From Kutzneria sp035492655 (GTDB lineage Bacteria > Actinomycetota > Actinomycetes > Mycobacteriales > Pseudonocardiaceae): DNA of 6,764 nt. How positions within the stretch are numbered: position 1 is the stretch's first letter; every line of letters begins with the position of its first letter. Made by a program: the position numbers and the translations under genes. The stretch lies in the NCBI GenBank assembly GCA_035492655.1, contig DATJJB010000852.1, forward strand, positions 1 to 6,764, in the 5' to 3' direction. This document shows, in pieces, positions 4,731 through 6,764 of this stretch. A model generated the notes under the pieces. The model saw only the letters and a list, made by a program, of their open reading frames with translations, did not search any database and had not been told where the DNA came from.

Positions 4731-5905
4731 ACTGGGTCGACCTGGTGGTGGTCCTGCTGGCCGTGATCGCCGCGATCTCCGGGGCCCGGCACGGCCTGAT
4801 CACCACCCTGCCGGCGACCGTCGGCGTGCTCGGCGGCACCGTGCTCGGCCTGATCGTGACGCCGATGATCATGGCCAACTTCAACAGCAACGTCACCCGG
4901 ATCGCGGTCTGGATGGGCGCGCTGGTGCTGCTGGTCGCGCTGGGCGAGACCTTAGGCGTGTGGCTCGGCCGGTCCATCCGCCAGCACATCCGGCTCGGCC
5001 CGTTCACCGGCGTCGACCACACGCTGGGCGCGGTCGTGCAGTGCGCGGTGGTGTTCGTGGTGGCCTGGGTGTTCGCGCTGCCGCTGACCTCGGTGCCGGT
5101 GCCCGGCCTGGCCTCGGCCATCCGCGGCTCGGTGGTGCTGGGCACCGTCAACAACCTGATGCCGGCCGAGGCCGAGCAGCTGCCCAACGACGTGAGCAAG
5201 CTGCTCAGCTCGGGCCTGCTGACCGCGACCGGGCCGTTCACCCGGACCCCGATCACCGACGTGGACCCGCCCGACACGGCCCTGCAGAACAGCCAGGTCG
5301 TGAAGTCGGTGGAGTCCAGCGTGCTCAAGGTGCGCGGACGGGCGCCGTCCTGCTCGCGGGCGCTGGAGGGCAGCGGCTTCGTGATCGCCCCCGAGCGCGT
5401 GATGACCAACGCGCACGTGGTCGCCGGCACCGACGACGAGGTGGTGGAGGTCGGCCGCGGCCAGCTCACCGCGCACGTCGTCTACTACGACCCGGAGGCC
5501 GACGTCGCGGTGCTGTCCGTGCCCGGCCTCGACGCCCAGCCGCTTCAGTTCAGCCAGCAGGACTACACCTCCGGCCAGGACGCGATCGTGCTCGGCTACC
5601 CGCTGGACGGCCCGTACACCGCGCGGGCGGCCCGGGTCCGGCAGCGCATCCAGCTCAACGGGCCGGACATCTACGGCACCCAGAAGGTCAACCGGGACGT
5701 CTACACGATCCGGTCCACGGTCAAGAGCGGCAACTCCGGCGGCCCGCTGATCAACCCGAACGGGCAGGTCATCGGCGTCGTGTTCGGCGCGGCGGTGGAC
5801 GACCCGGAGACCGGCTTCGCACTGACCACGGCCGAGGTCAGCAAGGTGGTGCAGCAGGCCCGGTCGCTGTTCCGGCCGGTGTCAACCGGCTCCTGTGCCG
5901 AGTAG
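4727..5905 (+). CDS. marP: MarP-type membrane-anchored serine protease (CvpA-like N-terminus)
   Basis: The 392-residue protein joins four N-terminal membrane helices (about 4-20, 28-49, 60-79, 101-119; CvpA/colicin V production-like) to an exported chymotrypsin-fold protease. The triad is visible: His230 in TNAHVV, Asp259 in PEADVAVL and Ser337 in SGNSGGPL, with spacing like that of M. tuberculosis MarP (Rv3671c; His235, Asp264, Ser343). Cys209 and Cys390 match the pair that forms the regulatory disulfide there. In mycobacteria MarP is needed for acid and oxidative-stress survival and processes the peptidoglycan hydrolase RipA; transfer of that role here is inference. The GTG start overlaps the previous stop (GTGA) and has GGAGG seven bases upstream. 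Oddities are a single TTA leucine codon at residue 76 and a 24-bp tail overlap with the convergent hydrolase gene. Confidence 0.96.
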   Translation: MNWVDLVVVLLAVIAAISGARHGLITTLPATVGVLGGTVLGLIVTPMIMANFNSNVTRIAVWMGALVLLVALGETLGVWLGRSIRQHIRLGPFTGVDHTLGAVVQCAVVFVVAWVFALPLTSVPVPGLASAIRGSVVLGTVNNLMPAEAEQLPNDVSKLLSSGLLTATGPFTRTPITDVDPPDTALQNSQVVKSVESSVLKVRGRAPSCSRALEGSGFVIAPERVMTNAHVVAGTDDEVVEVGRGQLTAHVVYYDPEADVAVLSVPGLDAQPLQFSQQDYTSGQDAIVLGYPLDGPYTARAARVRQRIQLNGPDIYGTQKVNRDVYTIRSTVKSGNSGGPLINPNGQVIGVVFGAAVDDPETGFALTTAEVSKVVQQARSLFRPVSTGSCAE

Positions 5906-6685
5906 CAGCGCGGTGACGGCGTCGGGGCGCTCCCACTGCGGGAAGTGCCCGGCGTCGTCGATCACGCGGTACGGCGCGAAGCGGGTGATCGGCGAGGTGC
6001 GGGCATCGTGCTCGCCGCGCAGCCGCAGCACCGTGGCCTCGAGCGGGCGGCACACGGCTTTCTTGAAGTCGCGGCCGTCGCCCCGTAGCCGGGAGCGGAA
6101 GGCCCAGCGGAAGTACTCCATGCTGCTGTGCGGGACGCCCCGGATCAGCATTGCCTCACGGGTGCGTCGCAGCACCTCGGGGTCGACCGTCCACTGCGGA
6201 CCGGTCCACGCACGCAGCAGGCGTTCGATCACGGCGGCATCGTCGGCCACGAGCCGGCGCTCCGGCCAGAACGGCGGCTGGGCCTTGAGGAGGGTCCGCA
6301 GCGGGATCTCCAGTGGGTGCGGCGCGGAGATCGTCGTGACGGACTCGACCAGTCGGGGATGCAGGGCCGCGGTCGTCCACGCCAGCACGCCGCCCCAGCC
6401 GTGCCCGACCAGATGGGCCCGGCGCGCGCCGAGGGCCTTGATCAGCCCGGCGACGTCGCCGGCCAGCGTCCAGCCGTCATAGCCGCGCGGCGTCTTGTCC
6501 GACTTGCCGTAACCCCGCAGGTCCACCGCCACCGCGTGGCGGCCGTGCGCGGCGAGCGCCGGCAGCTGGTGCCGCCAGGTCCACCAGAACTCGGGGAACC
6601 CGTGCAGCATCAGCGTCAGCGGACCGCTACCGGCCTCGGCGACGTGCAGCCGGATGCCGTTGGCCGAGACGGTCCGGTGCCGCAA
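5882..6685 (-). CDS. Alpha/beta hydrolase, EphE-like, with altered nucleophile
   Basis: This 267-residue protein has the alpha/beta-hydrolase layout of epoxide hydrolases: oxyanion motif HGFPEFWWTWRHQ (28-40), DLRGYGKSDK (55-64), the nucleophile elbow at 94-99, a helical cap (about 120-215), acid Asp228 in GEHD and the base His247 in DAGHF. The elbow reads GHGWGG, whereas epoxide hydrolases have GHDWGG; residue 96 is Gly in place of the attacking Asp, so ordinary epoxide hydrolysis is doubtful. By position it matches M. tuberculosis ephE (Rv3670), beside marP. The start is TTG at 6685-6683, because a stop lies three codons upstream and the first strand needs these residues; the ribosome site is weak. 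It lies 19 bp after the gene upstream on the same strand, so the two probably share a transcript. It could be a pseudo-enzyme or use another chemistry. Confidence 0.85.
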   Translation of the reverse strand: MRHRTVSANGIRLHVAEAGSGPLTLMLHGFPEFWWTWRHQLPALAAHGRHAVAVDLRGYGKSDKTPRGYDGWTLAGDVAGLIKALGARRAHLVGHGWGGVLAWTTAALHPRLVESVTTISAPHPLEIPLRTLLKAQPPFWPERRLVADDAAVIERLLRAWTGPQWTVDPEVLRRTREAMLIRGVPHSSMEYFRWAFRSRLRGDGRDFKKAVCRPLEATVLRLRGEHDARTSPITRFAPYRVIDDAGHFPQWERPDAVTALLLGTGAG

Positions 6686-6704
6686 TATCGATCAACTCGG
6701 GGCG

Positions 6705-6764
6705 TTACGAGTGCTCGCCGGGGTGGCTCAGCGCGGCGGCCGTGTCCTTGATCGTCTCGATGGT
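6705..6764 (-). CDS. C-terminus of a probable phage-holin-like membrane protein (partial)
   Basis: Only the last 19 codons and a TAA stop (6707-6705) are inside the window; the rest lies beyond the right edge. The visible tail, TIETIKDTAAALSHPGEHS, resembles the C-terminal 'ETIKED'-style tails of actinobacterial phage-holin-family (DUF1469-like) membrane proteins, as I recall them. The matching M. tuberculosis neighbour of ephE is Rv3669, a small transmembrane protein, which supports the reading by gene order. The reading frame, codon bias and 19-bp spacing to the hydrolase start support a real gene. The product name rests mainly on gene order and is tentative. Confidence 0.45.
   Translation of the reverse strand, partial: TIETIKDTAAALSHPGEHS

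Noticed and set aside
4681..5916. 411-codon plus-strand frame overlapping marP
   Set aside because: It is a +1-type shadow of marP with an arginine- and glycine-rich composition and no hydrophobic segments; marP in the other frame has all catalytic motifs.
1..6764. tRNA, rRNA, CRISPR array, insertion sequence or prophage genes
   Set aside because: No cloverleaf, rRNA-like stretch, spaced repeats or transposase motif was seen. The partial holin-like tail at the right edge belongs to a family of ordinary chromosomal membrane proteins and is not evidence of a prophage.

Overview
The window is GC-rich (third codon positions almost always G or C) and comes from an actinobacterium. The gene order crp, small membrane protein, nth, thioredoxin-like protein, NUDIX hydrolase, marP, alpha/beta hydrolase, holin-like protein has the same order and relative orientation as the Mycobacterium tuberculosis block Rv3676 to Rv3669, as I recall it. 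Sequence style and intergenic repeats suggest a mycelial actinomycete, perhaps Micromonosporaceae, but the family cannot be fixed from this window.

Layout. Bases 1-1041 (minus) hold the N-terminal 347 codons of a major facilitator superfamily (MFS) transporter that runs off the left edge. Bases 1042-1597 are non-coding. They contain operator-like GTACCAG/CTGGTAC repeats, a direct repeat with an 11-bp period, a run of hairpins, a two-way terminator, a minus-strand terminator for crp and a compact cluster of GC-rich inverted repeats. Next come crp (1598-2272, minus) and, upstream of it on the same strand, an 86-residue single-span membrane protein (2328-2588). A 95-bp divergent gap with a likely leaderless promoter leads into a plus-strand operon, nth - tlpA-like - NUDIX - marP (2684-5905). 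Each junction in the operon is a 4-bp ATGA or GTGA overlap. The last two features lie on the minus strand: an EphE-like alpha/beta hydrolase (5882-6685), whose 3' end overlaps marP by 24 bp, and the last 19 codons of a probable holin-like membrane protein (6705-6764).

How the parts may work together. Crp is a cAMP-responsive global regulator. The operon joins base-excision repair by an iron-sulfur glycosylase, an exported thiol-disulfide protein, CoA or nucleotide-diphosphate clean-up, and a membrane-anchored periplasmic protease known in mycobacteria for acid and oxidative-stress survival. A shared envelope/redox-stress role is an inference from conserved linkage.

The most unusual points are: the hydrolase has glycine where the catalytic nucleophile should be; the marP/hydrolase tail overlap encodes a MarP cysteine expected to form a disulfide; marP carries a single TTA leucine codon; and the transporter's upstream region has repressor-like operators with no regulator gene beside it. 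No clearly new system is evident. The structured non-coding stretch at about 1111-1350 is the best candidate for something undescribed.
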